In this document: piece by piece, positions 35,251 through 48,900 of the stretch
Layout: the number at the start of each line of letters is the position of its first letter
Numbering within the stretch: the first letter of the stretch is position 1
NCBI GenBank assembly: GCA_035771175.1
Contig: CM069610.1
Coordinates: 23,588,501-23,652,500 of the forward strand
Direction of reading: 5' to 3'
Length of the DNA: 64,000 nucleotides
Source of the DNA: Paratinospora sagittata
Taxonomy: Eukaryota > Streptophyta > Magnoliopsida > Ranunculales > Menispermaceae
Translations under genes and position numbers: made by a program
Notes under the pieces: generated by a model
Databases searched by the model: none
Told to the model about the DNA's origin: nothing
Seen by the model: the letters and a program-made list of their open reading frames with translations, nothing else

Positions 35251-38200
35251 ACAGATAGCAGGCTATAGCAGATCGATATACACAAACCCGAGAGCTCGAG
35301 TTTTACGGACTTTCCGATAGCGTGTTATCGAGGCCTATATCGCGCTATTGCCCATTTTACTAAAAATGGAAAGGTCACGGCAACAGCTTTATAGCGAAGT
35401 ATCAAAGGGGATAGCGCGGTATAGACAATTTTTCAGAATAACAAATGTTTTGTTATAGAACCCTATCAGCGTGCCGTCAACACTGATAGTGCGCTAGTGC
35501 CTTCAGGAAAATCTTGGCAAATTGCTGGATATCCTTAGTTTTGTAAAATTAATATTTTGACACTCAAGAACCATTCCATTAACTCAAAACATATTGTATA
35601 AGATTAAAAACTTTTAAATAATTCAAAACTCATTGAAATTATGATTAAAACCTTTCGGAAAACATTTTTTCAAAATGAAATACTATATCGAAGTGATTTT
35701 GAAGACTTTGCAGATTTCAGAGTTTTAGTGCTGAGATTGATCGAGAGGTTACCCTACACACCAAAGATCAAACTATTGCGTTACTTAGGCATGAGATATG
35801 TCTTCGTTCTTTTAGCTTGATCTTTGTAGACTTCGAAAGCTATTGTTTGATGTGTTTTTGATGCAAGACAATTGATGTGTTCTTTTTTGTTGTGTTATCT
35901 TACCGAGACCACTTCATATATACTTACAACTTAAAACAATGGATAGCCTCTGCAAATCTAAGCACAAAAGGGATAAAATGAAGGACTTGCTGATCAACGA
36001 CGTTATCATCAAGACAGATTGCAATTTTGATTCTATTCGAAGCTTGTTTTGACAAATGCAAGAATCAATACTTTCTCCTCTTGAAAAACTCTTTGGAAAG
36101 CTCAATCTAACTTGCAAAAATCGTGTGTGTTGTATTTTTAAAAATCAGAGAATGAGTGTTTTATAAAATTAGAAGTTGCGGGTTAAAGGGCAAGAGAGTA
36201 CAAAATGATTTGAATTCAAAACATTGTTTAATCTAAAGTTGTTTTGGGCGTGCGAGACAATGGGAATCATCTAGGTGTTAGTAGAGAATATTTCAATTAA
36301 GACAACCTGGAGAAATTGTATAAGGAATAGAAAAATCGAGCAACCAGAAGTGCCCACATTTTTCTCGTTAGAAATATCAGATTTTTTTCACAGACGTGGA
36401 TAGCGTGCTATTGGGTTGTGTATCATGTTCTCAATTGACAGATAGCAGGCTATAGCAGATCGATATACACAAACCCGAGAGCTCGAGTTTTACGGACTTT
36501 CCGATAGCGTGTTATCGAGGCCTCTATCGCGCTATTGCCCATTTTACTAAAAATGGAAAGGTCACGGCAACAGCTTTATAGCGAAGTATCAAAGGGGATA
36601 GCGCGGTATAGACAATTTTTCAGAATAACAAATGTTTTGTTATAGAACCCTATCAGCGTGCCGTCAACACTGATAGTGCGCTAGTGCCTTCAGGAAAATC
36701 TTGGCAAATTGCTGGATATCCTTAGTTTTGTAAAATTAATATTTTGACACTCAAGAACCATTCCATTAACTCAAAACATATTGTATAAGATTAAAAACTT
36801 TTAAATAATTCAAAACTCATTGAAATTATGATTAAAACCTTTCGGAAAACATTTTTTCAAAATTAAATACTATATCGAAGTGATTTTGAAGACTTTGCAG
36901 ATTTCAGAGTTTTAGTGCTGAGATTGATCGAGAGGTTACCCTACACACCAAAGATCAAACTATTGCGTTACTTAGGCATGAGATATGTCTTCGTTCTTTT
37001 AGCTTGATCTTTGTAGACTTCGAAAGCTATTGTTTGATGTGTTTTTGATGCAAGACAATTGATGTGTTCTTTTTTGTTGTGTTATCTTACCGAGACCACT
37101 TCATATATACTTACAACTTAAAACAATGGAAAGCCTCTGCAAATCTAAGCACAAAAGGGATAAAATGAAGGACTTGCTGATCAACGACGTTATCATCAAG
37201 ACAGATTGCAATTTTGATTCTATTCGAAGCTTGTTTTGACAAATGCAAGAATCAATACTTTCTCCACTTGAAAAACTCTTTGGAAAGCTCAATCTAACTT
37301 GCAAAAATCGTGTGTGTTGTATTTTTAAAAATCAGAGAATGAGTGTTTTATAAAATTAGAAGTTGCGGGTTAAAGGGCAAGAGAGTACAAAATGATTTGA
37401 ATTCAAAACATTGTTTAATCTAAAGTTGTTTTGGGCGTGCGAGACAATGGGAATCATCTAGGTGTTAGTAGAGAATATTTCAATTAAGACAACCTGGAGA
37501 AATTGTATAAGGAATAGAAAAATCGAGCAACCAGAAGTGCCCACATTTTTCTCGTTAGAAATATCAGATTTTTTTCACAGACGTGGATAGCGTGCTATTG
37601 GGTTGTGTATCATGTTCTCAATTGACAGATAGCAGGCTATAGCAGATCGATATACACAAACCCGAGAGCTCGAGTTTTACGGACTTTCCGATAGCGTGTT
37701 ATCGAGGCCTATATCGCGCTATTGCCCATTTTACTAAAAATGGAAAGGTCACGGCAACAGCTTTATAGCGAAGTACCAAAGGGGATAGCGCGGTATAGAC
37801 AATTTTTCAGAATAACAAATGTTTTGTTATAGAACGCTATCAGCGTGCCGTCAACACTGATAGTGCGCTAGTGCCTTCAGGAAAATCTTGGCAAATTGCT
37901 GGATATCCTTAGTTTTGTAAAATTAATATTTTGACACTCAAGAACCATTCCATTAACTCAAAACATATTGTATAAGATTAAAAACTTTTAAATAATTCAA
38001 AACTCATTGAAATTATGATTAAAACCTTTCGGAAAACATTTTTTCAAAATGAAATACTATATCGAAGTGATTTTGAAGACTTTGCAGATTTCAGAGTTTT
38101 AGTGCTGAGCTTGATCGAGAGGTTACCCTACACACCAAAGATCAAACTAATGCCTTACTTAGGCATGAGATATGACTTCGTTCTTTTAGCTTGATCTTTG

Positions 38201-41185
38201 TAGACTTCGAAAGCTATTGTTTGATGTGTTTTTGATGCAAGACAATTGATGTGTTCTTTTTTGTTGTGTTATCATACCGAGACCACTTCATATATACTTA
38301 CAACTTAAAACAATGGATAGCCTCTGCAAATCTAAGCACAAAAGGGATAAAATGAAGGACTTGCTGATCAACGACGTTATCATCAAGACAGATTGCAATT
38401 TTGATTCTATTCGAAGCTTGTTTTGACAAATGCAAGAATCAATACTTTCTTCTCTTGAAAAACTCTTTGGAAAGCTCAATCTAACTTGCAAAAATCGTGT
38501 GTGTTGTATTTTTGAAAATCAGAGAATGAATGTTTTATAAAATTAGAAGTTGCGGGTTAAAGGGCAAGAGAGAACAAAATGATTTGAATTCAAAACATTG
38601 TTTAATCTAAAGTTGTTTTGGGCGTGCGAGACAATGGGAATCATCTAGGTGTTAGTAGAGAATATTTCAATTAAGACAACCTGGAGAAATTGTATAAGGA
38701 ATAGAAAAATCGAGCAACCAGAAGTGCCCACATTTTTCTCGTTAGAAATATCAGATTTTTTTCACAGACGTGGATAGCGTGCTATTGGGTTGTGTATCAT
38801 GTTCTCAATTGACAGATAGCAGGCTATAGCAGATCGATATACACAAACCCGAGAGCTCGAGTTTTACGGACTTTCCGATAGCGTGTTATCGAGGCCTATA
38901 TCGCGCTATTGCCCATTTTACTAAAAATGGAAAGGTCACGGCAACAGCTTTATAGCGAAGTATCAAAGGGGATAGCGCGGTATAGACAATTTTTCAGAAT
39001 AACAAATGTTTTGTTATAGAACGCTATCAACGTGCCGTCAACACTGATAGTGCGCTAGTGCCTTCAGGAAAATCTTGGCAAATTGCTGGATATCCTTAGT
39101 TTTGTAAAATTAATATTTTGACACTCAAGAACCATTCCATTAACTCAAAACATATTGTATAAGATTAAAAACTTTTAAATAATTCAAAACTCATTGAAAT
39201 TATGATTAAAACCTTTCGGAAAACATTTTTTCAAAATGAAATACTATATCGAAGTGATTTTGAAGACTTTGCAGATTTCAGAGTTTTAGTGCTGAGATTG
39301 ATCGAGAGGTTACCCTACACACCAAAGATCAAACTAATGCCTTACTTAGGCATGAGATATGACTTCGTTCTTTTAGCTTGATCTTTGTAGACTTCGAAAG
39401 CTATTGTTTGATGTGTTTTTGATGCAAGACAATTGATGTGTTCTTTTTTGTTGTGTTATCTTACCGAGACCACTTCATATATACTTACAGCTTAAAACAA
39501 TGGATAGCCTCTGCAAATCTAAGCACAAAAGGGATAAAATGAAGGACTTGCTGATCAACGACGTTATCATCAAGACAGATTGCAATTTTGATTCTATTCG
39601 AAGCTTGTTTTGACAAATGCAAGAATCAATACTTTCTTCTCTTGAAAAACTCTTTGGAAAGCTCAATCTAACTTGCAAAAATCGTGTGTGTTGTATTTTT
39701 GAAAATCAGAGAATGAATGTTTTATAAAATTAGAAGTTGCGGGTTAAAGGGCAAGAGAGAACAAAATGATTTGAATTCAAAACATTGTTTAATCTAAAGT
39801 TGTTTTGGGCGTGCGAGACAATGGGAATCATCTAGGTGTTAGTAGAGAATATTTCAATTAAGACAACCTGGAGAAATTGTATAAGGAATAGAAAAATCGA
39901 GCAACCAGAAGTGCCCACATTTTTCTCGTTAGAAATATCAGATTTTTTTCACAGACGTGGATAGCGTGCTATTGGGTTGTGTATCATGTTCTCAATTGAC
40001 AGATAGCAGGCTATAGCAGATCGATATACACAAACCCGAGAGCTCGAGTTTTACGGACTTTCCGATAGCGTGTTATCGAGGCCTATATCGCGCTATTGCC
40101 CATTTTACTAAAAATGGAAAGGTCACGGCAACAGCTTTATAGCGAAGTATCAAAGGGGATAGCGCGGTATAGACAATTTTTCAGAATAACAAATGTTTTG
40201 TTATAGAACGCTATCAACGTGCCGTCAACACTGATAGTGCGCTAGTGCCTTCAGGAAAATCTTGGCAAATTGCTGGATATCCTTAGTTTTGTAAAATTAA
40301 TATTTTGACACTCAAGAACCATTCCATTAACTCAAAACATATTGTATAAGATTAAAAACTTTTAAATAATTCAAAACTCATTGAAATTATGATTAAAACC
40401 TTTCGGAAAACATTTTTTCAAAATGAAATACTATATCGAAGTGATTTTGAAGACTTTGCAGATTTCAGAGTTTTAGTGCTGAGATTGATCGAGAGGTTAC
40501 CCTACACACCAAAGATCAAACTAATGCCTTACTTAGGCATGAGATATGACTTCGTTCTTTTAGCTTGATCTTTGTAGACTTCGAAAGCTATTGTTTGATG
40601 TGTTTTTGATGCAAGACAATTGATGTGTTCTTTTTTGTTGTGTTATCTTACCGAGACCACTTCATATATACTTACAGCTTAAAACAATGGATAGCCTCTG
40701 CAAATCTAAGCACAAAAGGGATAAAATGATGGACTTGCTGATCAACGACCTTATCATCAAGACAGATTGCAATTTTGATTCTATTCGAAGCTTGTTTTGA
40801 CAAATGCAAGAATCAATACTTTCTTCTCTTGAAAAACTCTTTGGAAAGCTCAATCTAACATGCAAAAATCGTGTGTGTTGTATTTTTGAAAATCAGAGAA
40901 TGAGTGTTTTATAAAATTAGAAGTTGCGGGTTAAAGGGCAAGAGAGTACAAAATGATTTGAATTCAAAACATTGTTTAATATAAAGTTGTTTTGGGCGTG
41001 CGAGACAATGGGAATCATCTAGGTGTTAGTAGAGAATATTTCAATTAAGAAAACCTGGAGAAATTGTATAAGGAATAGAAAAATCGAGCAACCAGAAGTG
41101 CCCACATTTTTCTCGTTAGAAATATCAGATTTTTTTCACAGACGTGGATAGCGTGCTATTGGGTTGTGTATCATGTTCTCAATTG
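35251..41185. repeat. Five 1187-bp units, mixed types
   Basis: Units start at 35251, 36438, 37625, 38812 and 39999. The second combines the TTAAATAC change of the upstream dimer with GGAAAGCC and CTCCACTTG, which recur at 43562, 56621, 58995 and 61369. The third has GAGCTTGATC and TTATCATACC. The third and fourth share GAATGAATG. The fourth and fifth share GCTATCAACG. The fifth has AATATAAAG and AAGAAAACC, which mark the last unit of the following tetramers. No simple period fits, so this looks like a mosaic formed by repeated exchange. Confidence 0.8.
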
Positions 41186-44100
41186 ACAGATAGCAGGCTA
41201 TAGCAGATCGATATACACAAACCCGAGAGCTCGAGTTTTACGGACTTTCCGATAGCGTGTTATCGAGGCCTATATCGCGCTATTGCCCATTTTACTAAAA
41301 ATGGAAAGGTCACGGCAACAGCTTTATAGCGAAGTATCAAAGGGGATAGCGCGGTATAGACAATTTTTCAGAATAACAAATGTTTTGTTATAGAACCCTA
41401 TCAGCGTGCCGTCAACACTGATAGTGCGCTAGTGCCTTCAGGAAAATCTTGGCAAATTGCTGGATATCCTTAGTTTTGTAAAATTAATATTTTGACACTC
41501 AAGAACCATTCCATTAACTCAAAACATATTGTATAAGATTAAAAACTTTTAAATAATTCAAAACTCATTGAAATTATGATTAAAACCTTTCGGAAAACAT
41601 TTTTTCAAAATGAAATACTATATCGAAGTGATTTTGAAGACTTTGCAGATTTCAGAGTTTTAGTGCTGAGATTGATCGAGAGGTTACCCTACACACCAAA
41701 GATCAAACTATTGCGTTACTTAGGCATGAGATATGTCTTCGTTCTTTTAGCTTGATCTTTGTAGACTTCGAAAGCTATTGTTTGATGTGTTTTTGATGCA
41801 AGACAATTGATGTGTTCTTTTTTGTTGTGTTATCTTACCGAGACCACTTCATATATACTTACAACTTAAAACAATGGATAGCCTCTGCAAATCTAAGCAC
41901 AAAAGGGATAAAATGAAGGACTTGCTGATCAACGACGTTATCATCAAGACAGATTGCAATTTTGATTCTATTCGAAGCTTGTTTTGACAAATGCAAGAAT
42001 CAATACTTTCTCCTCTTGAAAAACTCTTTGGAAAGCTCAATCTAACTTGCAAAAATCGTGTGTGTTGTATTTTTAAAAATCAGAGAATGAGTGTTTTATA
42101 AAATTAGAAGTTGCGGGTTAAAGGGCAAGAGAGTACAAAATGATTTGAATTCAAAACATTGTTTAATCTAAAGTTGTTTTGGGCGTGCGAGACAATGGGA
42201 ATCATCTAGGTGTTAGTAGAGAATATTTCAATTAAGACAACCTGGAGAAATTGTATAAGGAATAGAAAAATCGAGCAACCAGAAGTGCCCACATTTTTCT
42301 CGTTAGAAATATCAGATTTTTTTCACAGACGTGGATAGCGTGCTATTGGGTTGTGTATCATGTTCTCAATTGACAGATAGCAGGCTATAGCAGATCGATA
42401 TACACAAACCCGAGAGCTCGAGTTTTACGGACTTTCCGATAGCGTGTTATCGAGGCCTATATCGCGCTATTGCCCATTTTACTAAAAATGGAAAGGTCAC
42501 GGCAACAGCTTTATAGCGAAGTACCAAAGGGGATAGCGCGGTATAGACAATTTTTCAGAATAACAAATGTTTTGTTATAGAACGCTATCAGCGTGCCGTC
42601 AACACTGATAGTGCGCTAGTGCCTTCAGGAAAATCTTGGCAAATTGCTGGATATCCTTAGTTTTGTAAAATTAATATTTTGACACTCAAGAACCATTCCA
42701 TTAACTCAAAACATATTGTATAAGATTAAAAACTTTTAAATAATTCAAAACTCATTGAAATTATGATTAAAACCTTTCGGAAAACATTTTTTCAAAATGA
42801 AATACTATATCGAAGTGATTTTAAAGAGATTTTGCAGATTTCAGAGTTTTAGTGCTGAGATTGACCGAGAGGTTACCCTACACACCAAAGATCAAACTAT
42901 TGCGTTACTTAGGCATGAGATATGTCTTCGTTCTTTTAGCTTGATCTTTGTAGACTTCGAAAGCTATTGTTTGATGTGTTTTTGATGCAAGACAATTGAT
43001 GTGTTCTTTTTTGTTGTGTTATCTTATCGAGACCACTTCATATATACTTACAACTTAAAACAATGGATAGCCTCTGCAAATCTAAGCACAAAAGGGATAA
43101 AATGAAGGACTTGCTGATCAACGACGTTATCATCAAGACAGATTGCAATTTTGATTCTATTCGAAGCTTGTTTTGACAAATGCAAGAATCAATACTTTCT
43201 CCTCTTGAAAAACTCTTTGGAAAGCTCAATCTAACTTGCAAAAATCGTGTGTGTTGTATTTTTAAAAATCAGAGAATGAGTGTTTTATAAAATTAGAAGT
43301 TGCGGGTTAAAGGGCAAGAGAGTACAAAATGATTTGAATTCAAAACATTGTTTAATCTAAAGTTGTTTTGGGCGTGCGAGACAATGGGAATCATCTAGGT
43401 GTTAGTAGAGAATATTTCAATTAAGACAACCTGGAGAAATTGTATAAGGAATAGAAAAATCGAGCAACCAGAAGTGCCCACATTTTTCTCGTTAGAAATA
43501 TCAGATTTTTTTCACAGACGTGGATAGCGTGCTATTGGGTTGTGTATCATGTTCTCAATTGACAGATAGCAGGCTATAGCAGATCGATATACACAAACCC
43601 GAGAGCTCGAGTTTTACGGACTTTCCGATAGCGTGTTATCGAGGCCTATATCGCGCTATTGCCCATTTTACTAAAAATGGAAAGGTCACGGCAACAGCTT
43701 TATAGCGAAGTATCAAAGGGGATAGCGCGGTATAGACAATTTTTCAGAATAACAAATGTTTTGTTATAGAACCCTATCAGCGTGCCGTCAACACTGATAG
43801 TGCGCTAGTGCCTTCAGGAAAATCTTGGCAAATTGCTGGATATCCTTAGTTTTGTAAAATTAATATTTTGACACTCAAGAACCATTCCATTAACTCAAAA
43901 CATATTGTATAAGATTAAAAACTTTTAAATAATTCAAAACTCATTGAAATTATGATTAAAACCTTTCGGAAAACATTTTTTCAAAATGAAATACTATATC
44001 GAAGTGATTTTGAAGACTTTGCAGATTTCAGAGTTTTAGTGCTGAGATTGATCGAGAGGTTACCCTACACACCAAAGATCAAACTATTGCGTTACTTAGG

Positions 44101-45935
44101 CATGAGATATGTCTTCGTTCTTTTAGCTTGATCTTTGTAGACTTCGAAAGCTATTGTTTGATGTGTTTTTGATGCAAGACAATTGATGTGTTCTTTTTTG
44201 TTGTGTTATCTTACCGAGACCACTTCATATATACTTACAACTTAAAACAATGGAAAGCCTCTGCAAATCTAAGCACAAAAGGGATAAAATGAAGGACTTG
44301 CTGATCAACGACGTGATCATCAAGACAGATTGCAATTTTGATTCTATTCGAAGCTTGTTTTGACAAATGCAAGAATCAATACTTTCTCCACTTGAAAAAC
44401 TCTTTGGAAAGCTCAATCTAACTTGCAAAAATCGTGTGTGTTGTATTTTTAAAAATCAGAGAATGAGTGTTTTATAAAATTAGAAGTTGCGGGTTAAAGG
44501 GCAAGAGAGTACAAAATGATTTGAATTCAAAACATTGTTTAATCTAAAGTTGTTTTGGGCGTGCGAGACAATGGGAATCATCTAGGTGTTAGTAGAGAAT
44601 ATTTGAATTAAGACAACCTGGAGAAATTGTATAAGGAATAGAAAAATCGAGCAACCAGAAGTGCCCACATTTTTCCCGTTAGAAATATCAGATTTTTTTC
44701 ACAGACGTGGATAGCGTGCTATTGGGTTGTGTATCATGTTCTCAATTGACAGATAGCAGGCTATAGCAGATCGATATACACAAACCCGAGAGCTCGAGTT
44801 TTACGGACTTTCCGATAGCGTGTTATCGAGGCCTATATCGCGCTATTGCCCATTTTACTAAAAATGGAAAGGTCACGGCAACAGCTTTATAGCGAAGTAC
44901 CAAAGGGGATAGCGCGGTATAGACAATTTTTCAGAATAACAAATGTTTTGTTATAGAACGCTATCAGCGTGCCGTCAACACTGATAGTGCGCTAGTGCCT
45001 TCAGGAAAATCTTGGCAAATTGCTGGATATCCTTAGTTTTGTAAAATTAATATTTTGACACTCAAGAACCATTCCATTAACTCAAAACATATTGTATAAG
45101 ATTAAAAACTTTTAAATAATTCAAAACTCATTGAAATTATGATTAAAACCTTTCGGAAAACATTTTTTCAAAATGAAATACTATATCGAAGTGATTTTGA
45201 AGACTTTGCAGATTTCAGAGTTTTAGTGCTGAGCTTGATCGAGAGGTTACCCTACACACCAAAGATCAAACTAATGCCTTACTTAGGCATGAGATATGAC
45301 TTCGTTCTTTTAGCTTGATCTTTGTAGACTTCGAAAGCTATTGTTTGATGTGTTTTTGATGCAAGACAATTGATGTGTTCTTTTTTGTTGTGTTATCATA
45401 CCGAGACCACTTCATATATACTTACAACTTAAAACAATGGATAGCCTCTGCAAATCTAAGCACAAAAGGGATAAAATGAAGGACTTGCTGATCAACGACG
45501 TTATCATCAAGACAGATTGCAATTTTGATTCTATTCGAAGCTTGTTTTGACAAATGCAAGAATCAATACTTTCTTCTCTTGAAAAACTCTTTGGAAAGCT
45601 CAATCTAACTTGCAAAAATCGTGTGTGTTGTATTTTTGAAAATCAGAGAATGAGTGTTTTATAAAATTAGAAGTTGCGGGTTAAAGGGCAAGAGAGTACA
45701 AAATGATTTGAATTCAAAACATTGTTTAATATAAAGTTGTTTTGGGCGTGCGAGACAATGGGAATCATCTAGGTGTTAGTAGAGAATATTTCAATTAAGA
45801 AAACCTGGAGAAATTGTATAAGGAATAGAAAAATCGAGCAACCAGAAGTGCCCACATTTTTCTCGTTAGAAATATCAGATTTTTTTCACAGACGTGGATA
45901 GCGTGCTATTGGGTTGTGTATCATGTTCTCAATTG
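41186..45935. repeat. Tetrameric higher-order repeat, copy 1 (4750 bp)
   Basis: Units start at 41186, 42373, 43562 and 44749, with lengths 1187, 1189, 1187 and 1187. The second unit has the two-base insertion. The fourth has GAGCTTGATC, TTATCATACC, AATATAAAG and AAGAAAACC. The third here has GGAAAGCC and CTCCACTTG plus private changes (ACGTGATC near 44313, ATTTGAATTA near 44605, TTTTCCCG near 44675). Confidence 0.87.
42373..43561. repeat. 1189-bp unit with 2-bp insertion (copy 1)
   Basis: At about 42818-42834 the unit reads TTTTAAAGAGATTTTGCAG where other units read TTTTGAAGACTTTGCAG, a complex change with a net gain of two bases. It is accompanied by GATTGACCGAG (T to C) and CTTATCGAGACC (C to T). 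The change joins two otherwise separate short reading frames but shows no other sign of coding. Confidence 0.88.
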
Positions 45936-48900
45936 ACAGATAGCAGGCTATAGCAGATCGATATACACAAACCCGAGAGCTCGAGTTTTACGGACTTTCC
46001 GATAGCGTGTTATCGAGGCCTATATCGCGCTATTGCCCATTTTACTAAAAATGGAAAGGTCACGGCAACAGCTTTATAGCGAAGTATCAAAGGGGATAGC
46101 GCGGTATAGACAATTTTTCAGAATAACAAATGTTTTGTTATAGAACCCTATCAGCGTGCCGTCAACACTGATAGTGCGCTAGTGCCTTCAGGAAAATCTT
46201 GGCAAATTGCTGGATATCCTTAGTTTTGTAAAATTAATATTTTGACACTCAAGAACCATTCCATTAACTCAAAACATATTGTATAAGATTAAAAACTTTT
46301 AAATAATTCAAAACTCATTGAAATTATGATTAAAACCTTTCGGAAAACATTTTTTCAAAATGAAATACTATATCGAAGTGATTTTGAAGACTTTGCAGAT
46401 TTCAGAGTTTTAGTGCTGAGATTGATCGAGAGGTTACCCTACACACCAAAGATCAAACTATTGCGTTACTTAGGCATGAGATATGTCTTCGTTCTTTTAG
46501 CTTGATCTTTGTAGACTTCGAAAGCTATTGTTTGATGTGTTTTTGATGCAAGACAATTGATGTGTTCTTTTTTGTTGTGTTATCTTACCGAGACCACTTC
46601 ATATATACTTACAACTTAAAACAATGGATAGCCTCTGCAAATCTAAGCACAAAAGGGATAAAATGAAGGACTTGCTGATCAACGACGTTATCATCAAGAC
46701 AGATTGCAATTTTGATTCTATTCGAAGCTTGTTTTGACAAATGCAAGAATCAATACTTTCTCCTCTTGAAAAACTCTTTGGAAAGCTCAATCTAACTTGC
46801 AAAAATCGTGTGTGTTGTATTTTTAAAAATCAGAGAATGAGTGTTTTATAAAATTAGAAGTTGCGGGTTAAAGGGCAAGAGAGTACAAAATGATTTGAAT
46901 TCAAAACATTGTTTAATCTAAAGTTGTTTTGGGCGTGCGAGACAATGGGAATCATCTAGGTGTTAGTAGAGAATATTTCAATTAAGACAACCTGGAGAAA
47001 TTGTATAAGGAATAGAAAAATCGAGCAACCAGAAGTGCCCACATTTTTCTCGTTAGAAATATCAGATTTTTTTCACAGACGTGGATAGCGTGCTATTGGG
47101 TTGTGTATCATGTTCTCAATTGACAGATAGCAGGCTATAGCAGATCGATATACACAAACCCGAGAGCTCGAGTTTTACGGACTTTCCGATAGCGTGTTAT
47201 CGAGGCCTATATCGCGCTATTGCCCATTTTACTAAAAATGGAAAGGTCACGGCAACAGCTTTATAGCGAAGTACCAAAGGGGATAGCGCGGTATAGACAA
47301 TTTTTCAGAATAACAAATGTTTTGTTATAGAACGCTATCAGCGTGCCGTCAACACTGATAGTGCGCTAGTGCCTTCAGGAAAATCTTGGCAAATTGCTGG
47401 ATATCCTTAGTTTTGTAAAATTAATATTTTGACACTCAAGAACCATTCCATTAACTCAAAACATATTGTATAAGATTAAAAACTTTTAAATAATTCAAAA
47501 CTCATTGAAATTATGATTAAAACCTTTCGGAAAACATTTTTTCAAAATGAAATACTATATCGAAGTGATTTTAAAGAGATTTTGCAGATTTCAGAGTTTT
47601 AGTGCTGAGATTGACCGAGAGGTTACCCTACACACCAAAGATCAAACTATTGCGTTACTTAGGCATGAGATATGTCTTCGTTCTTTTAGCTTGATCTTTG
47701 TAGACTTCGAAAGCTATTGTTTGATGTGTTTTTGATGCAAGACAATTGATGTGTTCTTTTTTGTTGTGTTATCTTATCGAGACCACTTCATATATACTTA
47801 CAACTTAAAACAATGGATAGCCTCTGCAAATCTAAGCACAAAAGGGATAAAATGAAGGACTTGCTGATCAACGACGTTATCATCAAGACAGATTGCAATT
47901 TTGATTCTATTCGAAGCTTGTTTTGACAAATGCAAGAATCAATACTTTCTCCTCTTGAAAAACTCTTTGGAAAGCTCAATCTAACTTGCAAAAATCGTGT
48001 GTGTTGTATTTTTAAAAATCAGAGAATGAGTGTTTTATAAAATTAGAAGTTGCGGGTTAAAGGGCAAGAGAGTACAAAATGATTTGAATTCAAAACATTG
48101 TTTAATCTAAAGTTGTTTTGGGCGTGCGAGACAATGGGAATCATCTAGGTGTTAGTAGAGAATATTTCAATTAAGACAACCTGGAGAAATTGTATAAGGA
48201 ATAGAAAAATCGAGCAACCAGAAGTGCCCACATTTTTCTCGTTAGAAATATCAGATTTTTTTCACAGACGTGGATAGCGTGCTATTGGGTTGTGTATCAT
48301 GTTCTCAATTGACAGATAGCAGGCTATAGCAGATCGATATACACAAACCCGAGAGCTCGAGTTTTACGGACTTTCCGATAGCGTGTTATCGAGGCCTATA
48401 TCGCGCTATTGCCCATTTTACTAAAAATGGAAAGGTCACGGCAACAGCTTTATAGCGAAGTACCAAAGGGGATAGCGCGGTATAGACAATTTTTCAGAAT
48501 AACAAATGTTTTGTTATAGAACGCTATCAGCGTGCCGTCAACACTGATAGTGCGCTAGTGCCTTCAGGAAAATCTTGGCAAATTGCTGGATATCCTTAGT
48601 TTTGTAAAATTAATATTTTGACACTCAAGAACCATTCCATTAACTCAAAACATATTGTATAAGATTAAAAACTTTTAAATAATTCAAAACTCATTGAAAT
48701 TATGATTAAAACCTTTCGGAAAACATTTTTTCAAAATGAAATACTATATCGAAGTGATTTTGAAGACTTTGCAGATTTCAGAGTTTTAGTGCTGAGATTG
48801 ATCGAGAGGTTACCCTACACACCAAAGATCAAACTATTGCGTTACTTAGGCATGAGATATGTCTTCGTTCTTTTAGCTTGATCTTTGTAGACTTCGAAAG

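Noticed and set aside
42797..42985. A 62-codon plus-strand frame, MKYYIEVILK..., in the units at 42373 and 47123
   Set aside because: It exists only because of the 2-bp insertion that joins two short frames in these two related units. No homology or motif is recognisable.
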